DNA of 58,916 nt from Bacteroidales bacterium UBA1205. GTDB lineage: Bacteria > Bacteroidota > Bacteroidia > Bacteroidales > WCHB1-69. How positions within the stretch are numbered: position 1 is the first letter of the stretch; each line of letters starts with the position of its first letter. Location of the stretch: contig DBXT01000080.1 of the NCBI GenBank assembly GCA_002309615.1, positions 6,104-65,019 on the forward strand. The letters are read 5' to 3'. This document shows, piece by piece, positions 43,025 to 51,591 of this stretch. The notes under the pieces were generated by a model. It was not told the origin of the DNA and searched no databases. It was given only the letters and a program-made list of their open reading frames with translations. The translations under genes were made by a program, and so were the position numbers.

Positions 43025-44686
43025 ATGCTTAAATATCCTAAACTATTTATGCTATGTGTTTTTGTGTTTTTCGCACAACAAACATGGGCATATAATGTGG
43101 ATTCTGTATATGTGGTCAGTTTTGTGGATAAGCCGGATTATGTAGAAGACCATACCACTGGTTTTTTATCTCAGAGGGCTATGCAAAAATACCAAAAAGC
43201 TAGTATCAGGCTTACGGAGGCGGAAGCTCCGATATGTGCTTATTATGTGGATTCTGTATTGCAAATAAGTCATGCCGAGTTATACACATGGTCAAAATGG
43301 TTTAATTATATAGTTATAGAATGTTCTTCTGAATATATAAACACTATAGAGAAATGTTCTTTTGTGCGGGAAGTGCTGCCTATCAAACAATATACACCCG
43401 CATATTTTATTACCGCCGCCGACACCGTTGATCAGACTATAACCTTCAACCGCATATCAACAGATACTATGGATATTACCATAGACAGTTTGTTGTATGG
43501 TTCATTTTATTCACAAATAGCTATGCACAACGGGCAATGGCTGCATCAAAAAGGGTATAAAGGAGAAGACATGCTGATAGCGGTAATAGACGGAGGCTTT
43601 TTATGTATGGATACAGCAGTTTTTTGGGATGATTTACGGCAAAAAACATTATATGCCGCCTACGACCTTACCATAGACAGCGGTGATATGTTCTCCCGTC
43701 TATCACACGGCACTTTTGTTACATCCATTATGGCGTCCGATGTGCCCTATGAGGCAATAGGAACAGCACCTGAAGCATCTTATGCTTTAATCAAAACCGA
43801 GTGTAATGATTTTGAATCTCGGCTGGAAGAGTTTTTCTTAGTACGAGGTGCCGAAATAGCAGATAGTTTAGGTGCTGACGTAGTGAACATATCCTTGGGA
43901 TATACCTATTCTAATGATGAATATGAAAAACGCTCTTATGAAGAAATTGACGGTCTGCATTCGGTGGCATCGTTCGCATTATCGCGTTTGATGCAGAAAT
44001 GTACATTTGTATGTGTAGCTGCCGGCAATGACGGGGATAATGCATGGGGGCATATAGGTGCACCCGCTGACGGACAAAAAATACTGACCGTTGCCGCTGT
44101 TAAATTTGATAGCAGTGCAGCCTCGTTTACTTCCTGCGGAGGATTTCCATGGGCACCCCATAAACCTGATATCGCCGCTATAGGTGATAGCACATTTTTT
44201 TTCGATTCATCGAAGAATACCACTTCGTATGGTAACGGCACGTCTTTTGCCGCCCCTGTCATCACCGGATTGGTAGCTTGTTTGCGTCAAGCTTTTCCCG
44301 ATTATTCACCTTTACAAATCAAACAGGCCATTTTACAAAGTGCTCACTATTATACCGACGGAACCTATTATAATGATACAATAGGTTATGGCATTCCTAA
44401 TTTTTATATCGCCTACCAATTGTTGGAAAATAGCTTGAATGTTAAATCTATAGCATCTAATCCGACTTTAAATATCTATCCCAATCCTGTTAATGGTATC
44501 TGTACTTATACATTACCGCATGCAGGCAAGGTATCCATAACCGATTTAGGCGGACGAGTAATATACGATACTTATCAAACCGAAGGTGAACATTGCATAG
44601 ATATGCATTCATGGCCGTGCGGCATGTATATTATTCGTATGCAATATGGTAATTATGTATTAGAGGGCAAAATACTAAAACAATAG
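43025..44686 (+). CDS. Secreted S8 subtilisin-like protease with T9SS C-terminal domain
   Basis: Protein of 553 residues. It has a signal peptide (MLKYPKLFMLCVFVFFAQQT), a propeptide-like region to about 150, then the subtilase domain with catalytic Asp in LIAVIDGGF, His in LSHGTFVTSIM, the oxyanion Asn region CVAAGNDGDNA and Ser in NGTSFAAPVITG. The last ~75 residues (LNIYPNPVNG, VSITDLGGRVIYDT, GMYIIRM) are a type A sorting domain of the type IX secretion system. It is therefore exported to the surface or medium. It starts 1 nt after lon, an unusual partner for an extracellular protease. Confidence 0.92.
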   Translation: MLKYPKLFMLCVFVFFAQQTWAYNVDSVYVVSFVDKPDYVEDHTTGFLSQRAMQKYQKASIRLTEAEAPICAYYVDSVLQISHAELYTWSKWFNYIVIECSSEYINTIEKCSFVREVLPIKQYTPAYFITAADTVDQTITFNRISTDTMDITIDSLLYGSFYSQIAMHNGQWLHQKGYKGEDMLIAVIDGGFLCMDTAVFWDDLRQKTLYAAYDLTIDSGDMFSRLSHGTFVTSIMASDVPYEAIGTAPEASYALIKTECNDFESRLEEFFLVRGAEIADSLGADVVNISLGYTYSNDEYEKRSYEEIDGLHSVASFALSRLMQKCTFVCVAAGNDGDNAWGHIGAPADGQKILTVAAVKFDSSAASFTSCGGFPWAPHKPDIAAIGDSTFFFDSSKNTTSYGNGTSFAAPVITGLVACLRQAFPDYSPLQIKQAILQSAHYYTDGTYYNDTIGYGIPNFYIAYQLLENSLNVKSIASNPTLNIYPNPVNGICTYTLPHAGKVSITDLGGRVIYDTYQTEGEHCIDMHSWPCGMYIIRMQYGNYVLEGKILKQ

Positions 44687-44690
44687 AGCA

Positions 44691-47495
44691 ATGTCCGTTG
44701 CAGAAGATAATGCAATAATACTGAAAGGAATCAAAGTAAACAATTTACAAAATATTGATGTGAGCATTCCTCGCAATCTATTGACCGTGGTAACGGGCGT
44801 GTCGGGGAGCGGAAAATCATCATTGGTATTTGATACATTGTATGCAGAAGGACAACGTCGTTATGTAGAAAGTTTGAGTTCTTATGCTCGCCAATTCTTG
44901 GGCAAGATAAACAAGCCCGATATAGAATATGTAAAAGGTATACCGCCGGCTATAGTGATAGAACAACAAACAAGTTCTAAAACATCGCGTTCTACCGTCG
45001 GCACCACCTCGGAAATATACGAGTACCTTAAATTGTTGTTCGGTCGGTTGGGCAAAACCTATTCTCCCATATCGGGGCGTTTGGTGAAAAGAGATAGCGT
45101 TACCAATGTGTGTGATTACATTTTCTCATTGGATACCTCTTACAAAATCATGATATTGTCACCAATAGGGAAAAATGCTGACCGTAACCTACAACAAGTG
45201 TTGGAAGTGTTAAAAAATCAAGGTTTTTCCCGCGTGGTGCTAAACGATACCATTATATCCATAGACGATATATTATCCCGACCTAAAGAGGAAAAAGAAA
45301 AATTATATCTACTGATAGACAGATGTACTTTAAGAGCCGATGCCGAAAACAAATCTCGTATTGCCGATTCTATAGAATCTGCCTATTTTCACGGCAACGG
45401 AAAATGTGAAGTATGGGTGTATCAGGCCGGAGAATGTATAGATAAGGTCAAATTTTCCAACGATTATCAAACAGACGGCATTACTTTTCGCAAACCCAAC
45501 GCCAATATGTTCAATTTTTCCAACTCTTATGGTGCTTGTCCTACCTGCAACGGGTTGGGTGAAGTGCAGGGTATCAGTCCTGATTTGGTAATACCTAACA
45601 AAAAACTATCGGTATACGACGGGGCAGTGGTATGTTGGCACGGAGACAAGATGAATGAATATAAAGAACTTTTGATAAAGAACGCCCGTAAATTCAATTT
45701 TCCCATTCATCAACCAATAGAAGAACTTACCGAACAACAATATCATGATTTGTGGTATGGTAATGAATATTTCCCCGGCATAGACGGATTTTTCCAATTT
45801 GTAGAGAAAAATGTTTACAAGGTGCAATACAGGGTGTTGTTATCACGATATCGAGGTAGAACACTATGTCCCGAATGCAAAGGTCATCGTTTGGCTAAAG
45901 ATGCCTACTATGTAAAAATAGAAGACAAAACCATCGCCGATTTAGTAGATATGCCTTTAGGCAAGCTGTTGTTGTGGATGAAAGAATTAAAGTTTCACAC
46001 CAGACAAGAGAAAAAAATATCGGAATTGCTCTTGAAAGAGATTATTACTCGTTTAACATTTTTGTGTGATCTGGGTTTATCATATCTAACACTCAATCGT
46101 GCTTCCTCCACATTGTCCGGAGGAGAAGCGCAGCGTATCAATTTAGCCACTTCTTTAGGCAGTAATCTGGTGGGCTCTTTATATATTCTGGATGAACCCA
46201 GCATAGGCCTGCATAGTGTAGATACCGATAAATTGATAAAACTGCTTAAGCATTTGCGAGACATAGGCAATACGGTAGTAGTGGTGGAACACGACGAATC
46301 CATTATCCGTGCTGCTGATTATATAATAGATGTGGGACCGTTTTCCGGCAATTTAGGCGGAAAAATAATCTATCAAGGAAAGCCGTCAAAGCTAAGTGCC
46401 GTCAAAGAAAGTATCACTGCTCAATATCTTGATGGTAAAAAGGTGATAGCAGTGCCGTCTGTAAGAAAAGCATTTGAGCAAAAGATTACTATCAACGGTG
46501 CTACTTTAAACAATTTGAAAAATGTTCACGTATCCATTCCTTTGGGCGTGTTTACGGTAGTTACCGGTGTTTCGGGAAGCGGTAAGTCTTCGTTGATAAA
46601 AGGTGTGTTATATCCCAATATACAGCGAAAATTAGAAGCTTTTGGTGCAGAATCGCCATCATATGCTGATATTTTGGGAGGAAATATTTCCGCTATCAAG
46701 GCCGTGGAATTGGTGGATCAAAACCCGATTGGTCGTTCCTCTCGTTCCAACCCTGCCACCTATTTGGGCATATTTGATTATATACGACACCTGTTTGCAG
46801 AACAACCATTGTCAAAATTGAGAGCCTACAAGGCAGGTTTCTTCTCGTTCAACACGCAAGGAGGAAGATGTGAAGCATGTCAAGGGGAAGGCGTGGTGAA
46901 GATAAAAATGCAATTCATGTCCGATGTAGCAATATGCTGTGATGAATGTGGAGGAAAAGGTTATAAAGAGGAAACTTTGGAGGTGAAGATAGGGGATAAA
47001 AACATATACGACATCTTACAAATGACAGCGGATGAAGCCTGCGATTTCTTTCATTCCTTGCCTCCGACGCATATTATTGACAATATTATACAAGGGTTGA
47101 ATACTATGCAACAAGTGGGTTTGGGCTATATGCAATTGGGACAGTCTGTCTCGTCCCTTTCCGGCGGGGAAGCACAACGCGTGAAATTAGCCTATGCTTT
47201 GCAAAATTCACCCCACAAGCCCAATACCTTGTTTATTTTTGATGAACCTACCACCGGTTTGCATTTCTATGATATTGATAAATTATATCAAACATTCCGT
47301 TTGCTTATCAATCAGGGCCATAGCATAGTAGTGATAGAACACAATATGGAAATGATTAAATGTGCCGACTGGATAATAGAACTGGGACCTGAAGGTGGCG
47401 AAAAGGGCGGAGAAGTGATATTTGAAGGAACTCCGGAAGACATGCTACAATGTTCCCAATCTCCTACGGCTCAATTTTTAGGGGAAAAATTATAA
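44691..47495 (+). CDS. uvrA: Excinuclease ABC subunit A
   Basis: DNA-damage recognition ATPase of nucleotide excision repair, 934 residues. Two ABC modules have Walker A loops (GVSGSGKSSLVFD near 35 and GVSGSGKSSLIKG near 625), two signature motifs (LSGGEAQRINLA and LSGGEAQRVKLA) and zinc modules (CPTCNGLGE with CPECKGHR; CEACQGEG with CDECGGKG). Full length. It starts 4 nt after the subtilase gene and ends at a bidirectional terminator. Confidence 0.97.
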   Translation: MSVAEDNAIILKGIKVNNLQNIDVSIPRNLLTVVTGVSGSGKSSLVFDTLYAEGQRRYVESLSSYARQFLGKINKPDIEYVKGIPPAIVIEQQTSSKTSRSTVGTTSEIYEYLKLLFGRLGKTYSPISGRLVKRDSVTNVCDYIFSLDTSYKIMILSPIGKNADRNLQQVLEVLKNQGFSRVVLNDTIISIDDILSRPKEEKEKLYLLIDRCTLRADAENKSRIADSIESAYFHGNGKCEVWVYQAGECIDKVKFSNDYQTDGITFRKPNANMFNFSNSYGACPTCNGLGEVQGISPDLVIPNKKLSVYDGAVVCWHGDKMNEYKELLIKNARKFNFPIHQPIEELTEQQYHDLWYGNEYFPGIDGFFQFVEKNVYKVQYRVLLSRYRGRTLCPECKGHRLAKDAYYVKIEDKTIADLVDMPLGKLLLWMKELKFHTRQEKKISELLLKEIITRLTFLCDLGLSYLTLNRASSTLSGGEAQRINLATSLGSNLVGSLYILDEPSIGLHSVDTDKLIKLLKHLRDIGNTVVVVEHDESIIRAADYIIDVGPFSGNLGGKIIYQGKPSKLSAVKESITAQYLDGKKVIAVPSVRKAFEQKITINGATLNNLKNVHVSIPLGVFTVVTGVSGSGKSSLIKGVLYPNIQRKLEAFGAESPSYADILGGNISAIKAVELVDQNPIGRSSRSNPATYLGIFDYIRHLFAEQPLSKLRAYKAGFFSFNTQGGRCEACQGEGVVKIKMQFMSDVAICCDECGGKGYKEETLEVKIGDKNIYDILQMTADEACDFFHSLPPTHIIDNIIQGLNTMQQVGLGYMQLGQSVSSLSGGEAQRVKLAYALQNSPHKPNTLFIFDEPTTGLHFYDIDKLYQTFRLLINQGHSIVVIEHNMEMIKCADWIIELGPEGGEKGGEVIFEGTPEDMLQCSQSPTAQFLGEKL

Positions 47496-47530
47496 ACGTT
47501 TTTTAACAATCAGCTTTTGGTACATATAGC

Positions 47531-47567
47531 AAAAAAATAAGGCGGATGGTGAATCCGCCTTATTTTT
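47531..47567. terminator. Bidirectional terminator between uvrA and rny
   Basis: AAATAAGGCGGAT pairs with its exact complement around GGTGA, with A and T runs on the outer sides. Confidence 0.92.
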
Positions 47568-47584
47568 ATCGCCTATAGCGTTAA

Positions 47585-49129
47585 TTATTTTGCATAACTA
47601 ACGGCTCTGGTTTCCCTTACCACGGTTATCTTAATTTGTCCGGGGTAGGTCATTTCGTTTTGTATTTTCTTGGATAATTCATACGACAAACGATTAGTGG
47701 CTTCATCATCTATTTTGTCGGCACCCACTATCACTCGTAATTCTCTACCTGCTTGAATGGCGTAGGTTTTGGTAACACCGGGGTAGGAGAGTGCTAATTC
47801 TTCCAAATCTTTCAATCGTTTAGCATAAGCTTCCACCACCTCTCTACGAGCACCAGGGCGTGCACCCGAAATAGCATCGCACACTTGCACAATGGGAGAA
47901 ATCAAAAATTGCATTTCGGCTTCGTCGTGGTGAGCGGCAATAGCATTCACTATCTCCGGTTTTTCTTTGTATTTTTCAGCCAAAGTGGCACCTAATTCTG
48001 CATGTGGCATATCAGGTTCATTATCAGGAACTTTTCCTATATCGTGCAACAAGCCGGCTCTTTTGGCTGTTTTAGCATTTAAGCCCAATTCGGCAGCCAT
48101 GGTAGCGCATAGCAGAGCTACTTCTTTGGAGTGCTGCAGTAAATTTTGACCATAGGATGAACGGTATTTCATTTTACCTATCAAACGGATTAAATCATGA
48201 TGCATACCATGTATGCCCAAATCTATGGTGGTCCGTTTGCCTATTTCTATAATCTCTTGTTCTATTTGACGTTTGGTCTTGGTAACCACTTCTTCAATTT
48301 TTGCAGGATGTATTCTGCCGTCGGTAACCAATTTGCTTAAAGACAAACGTGCTATTTCGCGTCTTACAGGGTCAAAACTGGAAAGTATAATTGCGTCGGG
48401 AGAATCGTCTATAATAACATCTACTCCCGTAAGTGATTCTATAGTACGGATGTTTCTGCCTTCACGACCGATAATTCTGCCCTTTATCTCTTCGTTTTCT
48501 ATGTTAAATACCGATACCGAATTCTCGTGGGTGTTTTCCACTGCCGTGCGTTGTATGGTTTTAATCACTATTTTTTTCGCTTCTAAATTGGCGTTTATCT
48601 TAGCTTCGTCAATAATGTCTTTGGCTATAGAAACAGCTTCTGATTGGGCTTCGTCTTTCAAACTTTCTATCAGTTCTTTTTTGGCATCTTCTACCGACAA
48701 ACCGGACACATTTTCCAAAAGAACTTGTTGTTGTTTAATTAGTTTGTCTAATTCTTCCTGTCTTTTTTCTGCACCTTCTTTTTGAAGGGTAAGGGCTTGT
48801 TGTAATTGGTTGAGTTCATTTTGTTTGCGTTGCAATTGCTCTTGCTTTTGAGAAATGGTGGCTTCTTTTTGTTTAATTCTGTTTTCGGCTACAGCTATTA
48901 CTTTATTTTTTTCCGCTACCATTTTTTCGTGTTCGGCTTTTAGTTGTAGAAATTTTTCTTTAGCTTGCAGTATGCGTTCTTTCTTTATCAATTCAGCCTC
49001 TTCGTTGGCTTCTTTAAGCAACTTTTCGTTACGTTTGGTTAAGCTGTGTTTAATGAAAATTATACTTATCAAAATACCTATAGCCAATCCGGCTGCCAGT
49101 CCAATGCATATTATCAATGTATTACTCAT
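47585..49129 (-). CDS. rny: Ribonuclease Y
   Basis: Membrane-anchored endoribonuclease that starts mRNA decay, 514 residues. It has an N-terminal helix (IICIGLAAGLAIGILISIIF), a long charged coiled coil (about 30-200), a KH domain with GREGRNIRTIESLTGVDVII, and an HD domain with GLLHDIGKV and AAHHDEAEM. The upstream 260 nt hold a structured RNA, so rny may be read through from zapA or have its own promoter. I see no clear TAnnTTTG directly before it. Confidence 0.96.
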   Translation of the reverse strand: MSNTLIICIGLAAGLAIGILISIIFIKHSLTKRNEKLLKEANEEAELIKKERILQAKEKFLQLKAEHEKMVAEKNKVIAVAENRIKQKEATISQKQEQLQRKQNELNQLQQALTLQKEGAEKRQEELDKLIKQQQVLLENVSGLSVEDAKKELIESLKDEAQSEAVSIAKDIIDEAKINANLEAKKIVIKTIQRTAVENTHENSVSVFNIENEEIKGRIIGREGRNIRTIESLTGVDVIIDDSPDAIILSSFDPVRREIARLSLSKLVTDGRIHPAKIEEVVTKTKRQIEQEIIEIGKRTTIDLGIHGMHHDLIRLIGKMKYRSSYGQNLLQHSKEVALLCATMAAELGLNAKTAKRAGLLHDIGKVPDNEPDMPHAELGATLAEKYKEKPEIVNAIAAHHDEAEMQFLISPIVQVCDAISGARPGARREVVEAYAKRLKDLEELALSYPGVTKTYAIQAGRELRVIVGADKIDDEATNRLSYELSKKIQNEMTYPGQIKITVVRETRAVSYAK

Positions 49130-49192
49130 TTTATATATATTTAGTTTATTGTATAGTTATTAATATTTATTAGGTTTCAATTATATATAATA

Positions 49193-49360
49193 AAAAATCC
49201 CGCCTTCGCCAATGGCTTACTTAAACTCCTTAAGTTAAGTTTATAGACGCCACAATAAAGCAAGTGCCTCCCTTAGGTGCTCTTTTTCTATTGCGAGTCG
49301 GCTATATTGTTTGTTTCAGTGTTGAGTTTAACAAACGATCTGGCTCGATGCGGGAAAAAT
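49193..49360 (-). ncRNA. ssrS: Structured RNA between zapA and rny, probable 6S RNA
   Basis: The 168-nt stretch closes with CCCGC (49199-49203) pairing with GCGGG (49350-49354), extended by GCCA/TGGC. Inside lie a 7-bp hairpin (GTTTGTT/AACAAAC), a bulged hairpin CTTA-CTTAA/TTAAG-TTAAG, and on the minus strand CGCAAT/ATTGTG plus GAC/GTC with a G-U pair. The minus strand also has a T run after the closing stem (49191-49198). A long rod between zapA and the next gene is the position of ssrS in E. coli. One inner helix (GTGCCT/AGGTGC) pairs better on the plus strand, so strand is not settled. Confidence 0.55.
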
Positions 49361-49391
49361 CTTAAAAAAATAGAACGCGGAAGATTCAGAC

Positions 49392-49688
49392 CTATTCGTC
49401 TAAAGCTTCATTAACGGTTGTTTGAATCTTTTTGAGCACTTCCAATAAATCGGTGTCAACAAATTTTTGTTTTTCGTTAAGAAGAATATTCTTCATGGCA
49501 AAATTGATGACGGCATAGCCCATCAATGTGAATTTATCCGTGCTATGTATTTTTTCCGACAATGCATGAATATATGTGTTGATATTTCGTTCTGCTTCAC
49601 GATATAACACCTCTTGTGATTCCGGAATGGTAAGCTTAAAAGCTTGTTGTGCTACGTATAAGGTTATTAATTTTTTATTTTCAGACAT
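49392..49688 (-). CDS. zapA: Cell division protein ZapA
   Basis: Small protein of 98 residues that bundles FtsZ filaments at the division ring. It has the ZapA pattern LITLYVAQQAFKLTIPESQE, EREINTY-like REAERNINTYIHAL and a C-terminal helix for coiled-coil dimers (LLEVLKKIQTTVNEALDE). It lies 3 nt downstream of a small coiled-coil gene and upstream of the RNA and rny. Confidence 0.88.
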   Translation of the reverse strand: MSENKKLITLYVAQQAFKLTIPESQEVLYREAERNINTYIHALSEKIHSTDKFTLMGYAVINFAMKNILLNEKQKFVDTDLLEVLKKIQTTVNEALDE

Positions 49689-49691
49689 TGG

Positions 49692-49979
49692 TTATTCGTT
49701 TAATAAATGTATGCAAGTATCTATTTCCCGCATTAGATCATTAATCTTGTATTTAATATCGGTGCTTTTTTGATTGTTTTTAATGTCTGCACCTAATTTA
49801 TACATGATAATATCATCTTCTTGCATGCGTATTTTATCTTCTAATAACTTTATGTTTTCTTTTAACAACTTATTTTCTTCAACAAGTTGTTTGTATTTAT
49901 TTGTTAATTGCTGATATTTTTGTGCCAAAATGCAAACTTTACTTTCCGCCTCGTATGATAAAAGTTTTAAATTCTGCAT
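49692..49979 (-). CDS. Small coiled-coil protein upstream of zapA
   Basis: Protein of 95 residues, almost entirely helical with heptad spacing (LAQKYQQLTNKYKQLVEENK and then LLKENIKLLEDKIRMQEDDI), no signal peptide, no membrane segment. It lies 3 nt before zapA on the same strand, with a -7 box 35 nt upstream. By size, coiled coil and position it resembles the ZapB idea (a coiled-coil partner of ZapA), but I see no sequence motif that proves homology. Function unknown; a division role is inference. Confidence 0.75.
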   Translation of the reverse strand: MQNLKLLSYEAESKVCILAQKYQQLTNKYKQLVEENKLLKENIKLLEDKIRMQEDDIIMYKLGADIKNNQKSTDIKYKINDLMREIDTCIHLLNE

Positions 49980-50014
49980 ATTGACTCAATTTCAGTAATT
50001 ACCAAATAATTATA

Positions 50015-50022
50015 CAAAGGTA
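50015..50022 (-). promoter_or_regulatory. -7 promoter element for the coiled-coil/zapA genes
   Basis: TACCTTTG on the minus strand, 35 nt before the start at 49979. Confidence 0.5.
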
Positions 50023-50098
50023 TAATTATTTTTTTATTATTAGCCTATAATAAGAGAAAAAAAATCAAAAAAAAGTAAAAGGTTAATTATCACTGCCT

Positions 50099-50635
50099 TT
50101 ACGGGAGCATCGAGGCAAAATGATACAAGGATTCGCATTGCATTTCTCCTAAATCTGCAGCAATATCGGAACAGATAAAAACAGTGTGCATACCGGAATT
50201 GATGCCGAATTGCATGTCCGATTCCGAATCGCCGACCATAACAGCATGGTTGAAATCTACATCCGGATAGTCTTGTTTTGCCTGCAATGCCATGCCTATT
50301 TGCGGTTTACGCATGATATTGTTTTCTTTTGCCAAAAAAGGGGAATAGTATATACGGGTGATAGGAACACCTATTTGTTGCAACATACTGTCGTGTACTT
50401 GCTGCAAATCCTGTTCTGTCATCAAACCTTTGCCTATTCCTTGCTGGTTGGTAACAATAAAAATATGTTTGAATTTAGCCTGAAATATATGAAAAGCTTC
50501 TTGCACCTGCGGTAGGAGTATCATCTCTTCGACCTTGCGTACATATCCGTCTATGATACGCTTATTAATCACACCATCCCTGTCTAAAAACAAGGACCAT
50601 GAGGTGTTGATTTGTGATAAAAAACTATTGTTCAT
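50099..50635 (-). CDS. HAD-IIIA phosphatase, GmhB/HisB-N-like
   Basis: Protein of 178 residues with the HAD motifs LFLDRDGVIN (two catalytic Asp), VTNQQGIGKG, the Lys in MRKPQIGM and MVGDSESDM. This resembles D,D-heptose 1,7-bisphosphate phosphatase (GmhB) and the HisB phosphatase. The zinc-binding cysteines usual for GmhB, placed before RKP, are absent here (YYSPFLAKENNIMRKP). The substrate could be a heptose bisphosphate for LPS or another small phosphate ester. Its ATG lies 9 nt after the CCA end of a tRNA gene. Confidence 0.82.
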   Translation of the reverse strand: MNNSFLSQINTSWSLFLDRDGVINKRIIDGYVRKVEEMILLPQVQEAFHIFQAKFKHIFIVTNQQGIGKGLMTEQDLQQVHDSMLQQIGVPITRIYYSPFLAKENNIMRKPQIGMALQAKQDYPDVDFNHAVMVGDSESDMQFGINSGMHTVFICSDIAADLGEMQCESLYHFASMLP

Positions 50636-50644
50636 TTTTTTCTT

Positions 50645-50721
50645 TGGTGACCACGGAGGGATTCAAACCCCCGACCTTCAGAACCGGAATCTGACATTCT
50701 ATTCAACTGAACTACGTGGCC
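50645..50721 (-). tRNA. tRNA-Arg (CCG)
   Basis: On the minus strand the 74-nt body folds as a cloverleaf: acceptor GGCCACG/CGTGGTC, D arm GTTC/GAAT, anticodon arm TCAGA TTCCGGT TCTGA with anticodon CCG, T arm GGGGG TTTGAAT CCCTC, discriminator A and an encoded CCA (50645-50647). CCG reads the CGG arginine codon. It lies 6 nt after the barrel-protein stop codon and 9 nt before the HAD gene, on the same strand. Confidence 0.95.
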
Positions 50722-50727
50722 TATATT

Positions 50728-51501
50728 TTAAAATACAAAACTAAATTGAAATTCAAAATTATTGTAATAAGCTTTCAGCGGCTCTCCGCTGATGGTAATA
50801 TTGTTATCTATGCGATTGCCGTCATTGTCTTTGTAAGTGGTTTTAAACAAATTGTTTAAACCTCTGTCAAAGGCCAATCCGAAAGTGGCTTTAGTGCGGT
50901 CGTGTATGCTGAATTCAAATCCGAATATCACATACAGCGATTCTTTAAAAACAGCTGTTTGTTGTGTGCGATTCACATTCTTGAATATCTGCTCTTCTTC
51001 TGTTTTGAGCGGACTAACTTCATCTTTTGATGTTGCAGACAAACAAAAACCATGTTCCAAACCTATCACACCGAAAATGGTGAATCTTCCGAACGGGTTG
51101 GTCTTTAATTTTATGGCAGTAGGAAAACTTAAATAAATATCATTGTATTTGGATAGTATATTCGAGATGGTGTCTTTGTTGTTTCTATAATAGTCATATT
51201 TATCGGTATATTGAATTTTGGTAAAGTAATGTCTGGCATTGATACCGACTAAAAAATAATAGTTTTCATTGGTAGGAACTATGTTAATGTCGGCATTTAC
51301 CCCATAAACACCTCCTACACATATTCCTTTGTTGTGAAATGCTTCCGAAGGAGTGCTTGTCCACGAAATGGCAGGACCTGCCATCACGCTAAATTCCACT
51401 CTGCGTGGCCTTCGCATTATATCTTGAGCGTTTAATGCAGATAGCAAGCCGATACCTATTATAATAAACGCAATTGTCTGTTGCTTAAGATTGTATTTCA
51501 T
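50728..51501 (-). CDS. Outer-membrane beta-barrel protein
   Basis: Protein of 257 residues from the Met at 51501. A longer frame to 51774 crosses the promoter and the neighbouring gene. It has a signal peptide (MKYNLKQQTIAFIIIGIGLL then SALNAQ), followed by strands such as VEFSVMAGPAISWTS, YYFLVGINARHYFTKIQY and FTIFGVIGLEHGFCL. It ends in FEFQFSFVF, an aromatic C-terminus expected for barrel insertion. This is a PorT-like/outer-membrane beta-barrel protein, related in type to the one at 11880 but not obviously a close copy. Function unknown. Confidence 0.75.
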   Translation of the reverse strand: MKYNLKQQTIAFIIIGIGLLSALNAQDIMRRPRRVEFSVMAGPAISWTSTPSEAFHNKGICVGGVYGVNADINIVPTNENYYFLVGINARHYFTKIQYTDKYDYYRNNKDTISNILSKYNDIYLSFPTAIKLKTNPFGRFTIFGVIGLEHGFCLSATSKDEVSPLKTEEEQIFKNVNRTQQTAVFKESLYVIFGFEFSIHDRTKATFGLAFDRGLNNLFKTTYKDNDGNRIDNNITISGEPLKAYYNNFEFQFSFVF

Positions 51502-51525
51502 GTTTGAAACAAGAATGTTAAAATG

Positions 51526-51533
51526 CAAAGATA
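51526..51533 (-). promoter_or_regulatory. -7 promoter element for the barrel protein-tRNA-HAD run
   Basis: TATCTTTG on the minus strand, 24 nt before the start at 51501. It probably drives tRNA-Arg and the HAD gene as well, since no other promoter is seen between them. Confidence 0.55.
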
Positions 51534-51557
51534 ACATTTTTTTTTCACATTTATTGG

Positions 51558-51587
51558 TTGTGAAAATGTCGGAAAAACGTAATTTTG
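51558..51587 (+). promoter_or_regulatory. Complete promoter of the UDG gene, predicted leaderless
   Basis: TTG at 51558-51560, exactly 19 nt, then TAATTTTG at 51580-51587: both Bacteroidetes elements at the expected spacing. The ATG at 51592 is only 4 nt after the -7 box, so the transcript should start at or next to the start codon. Confidence 0.65.
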
Positions 51588-51591
51588 CACC

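Noticed and set aside
47967..49163. Plus-strand open frames opposite rny
   Set aside because: They mirror the strong codon pattern of rny and have no start signal or recognisable domain.
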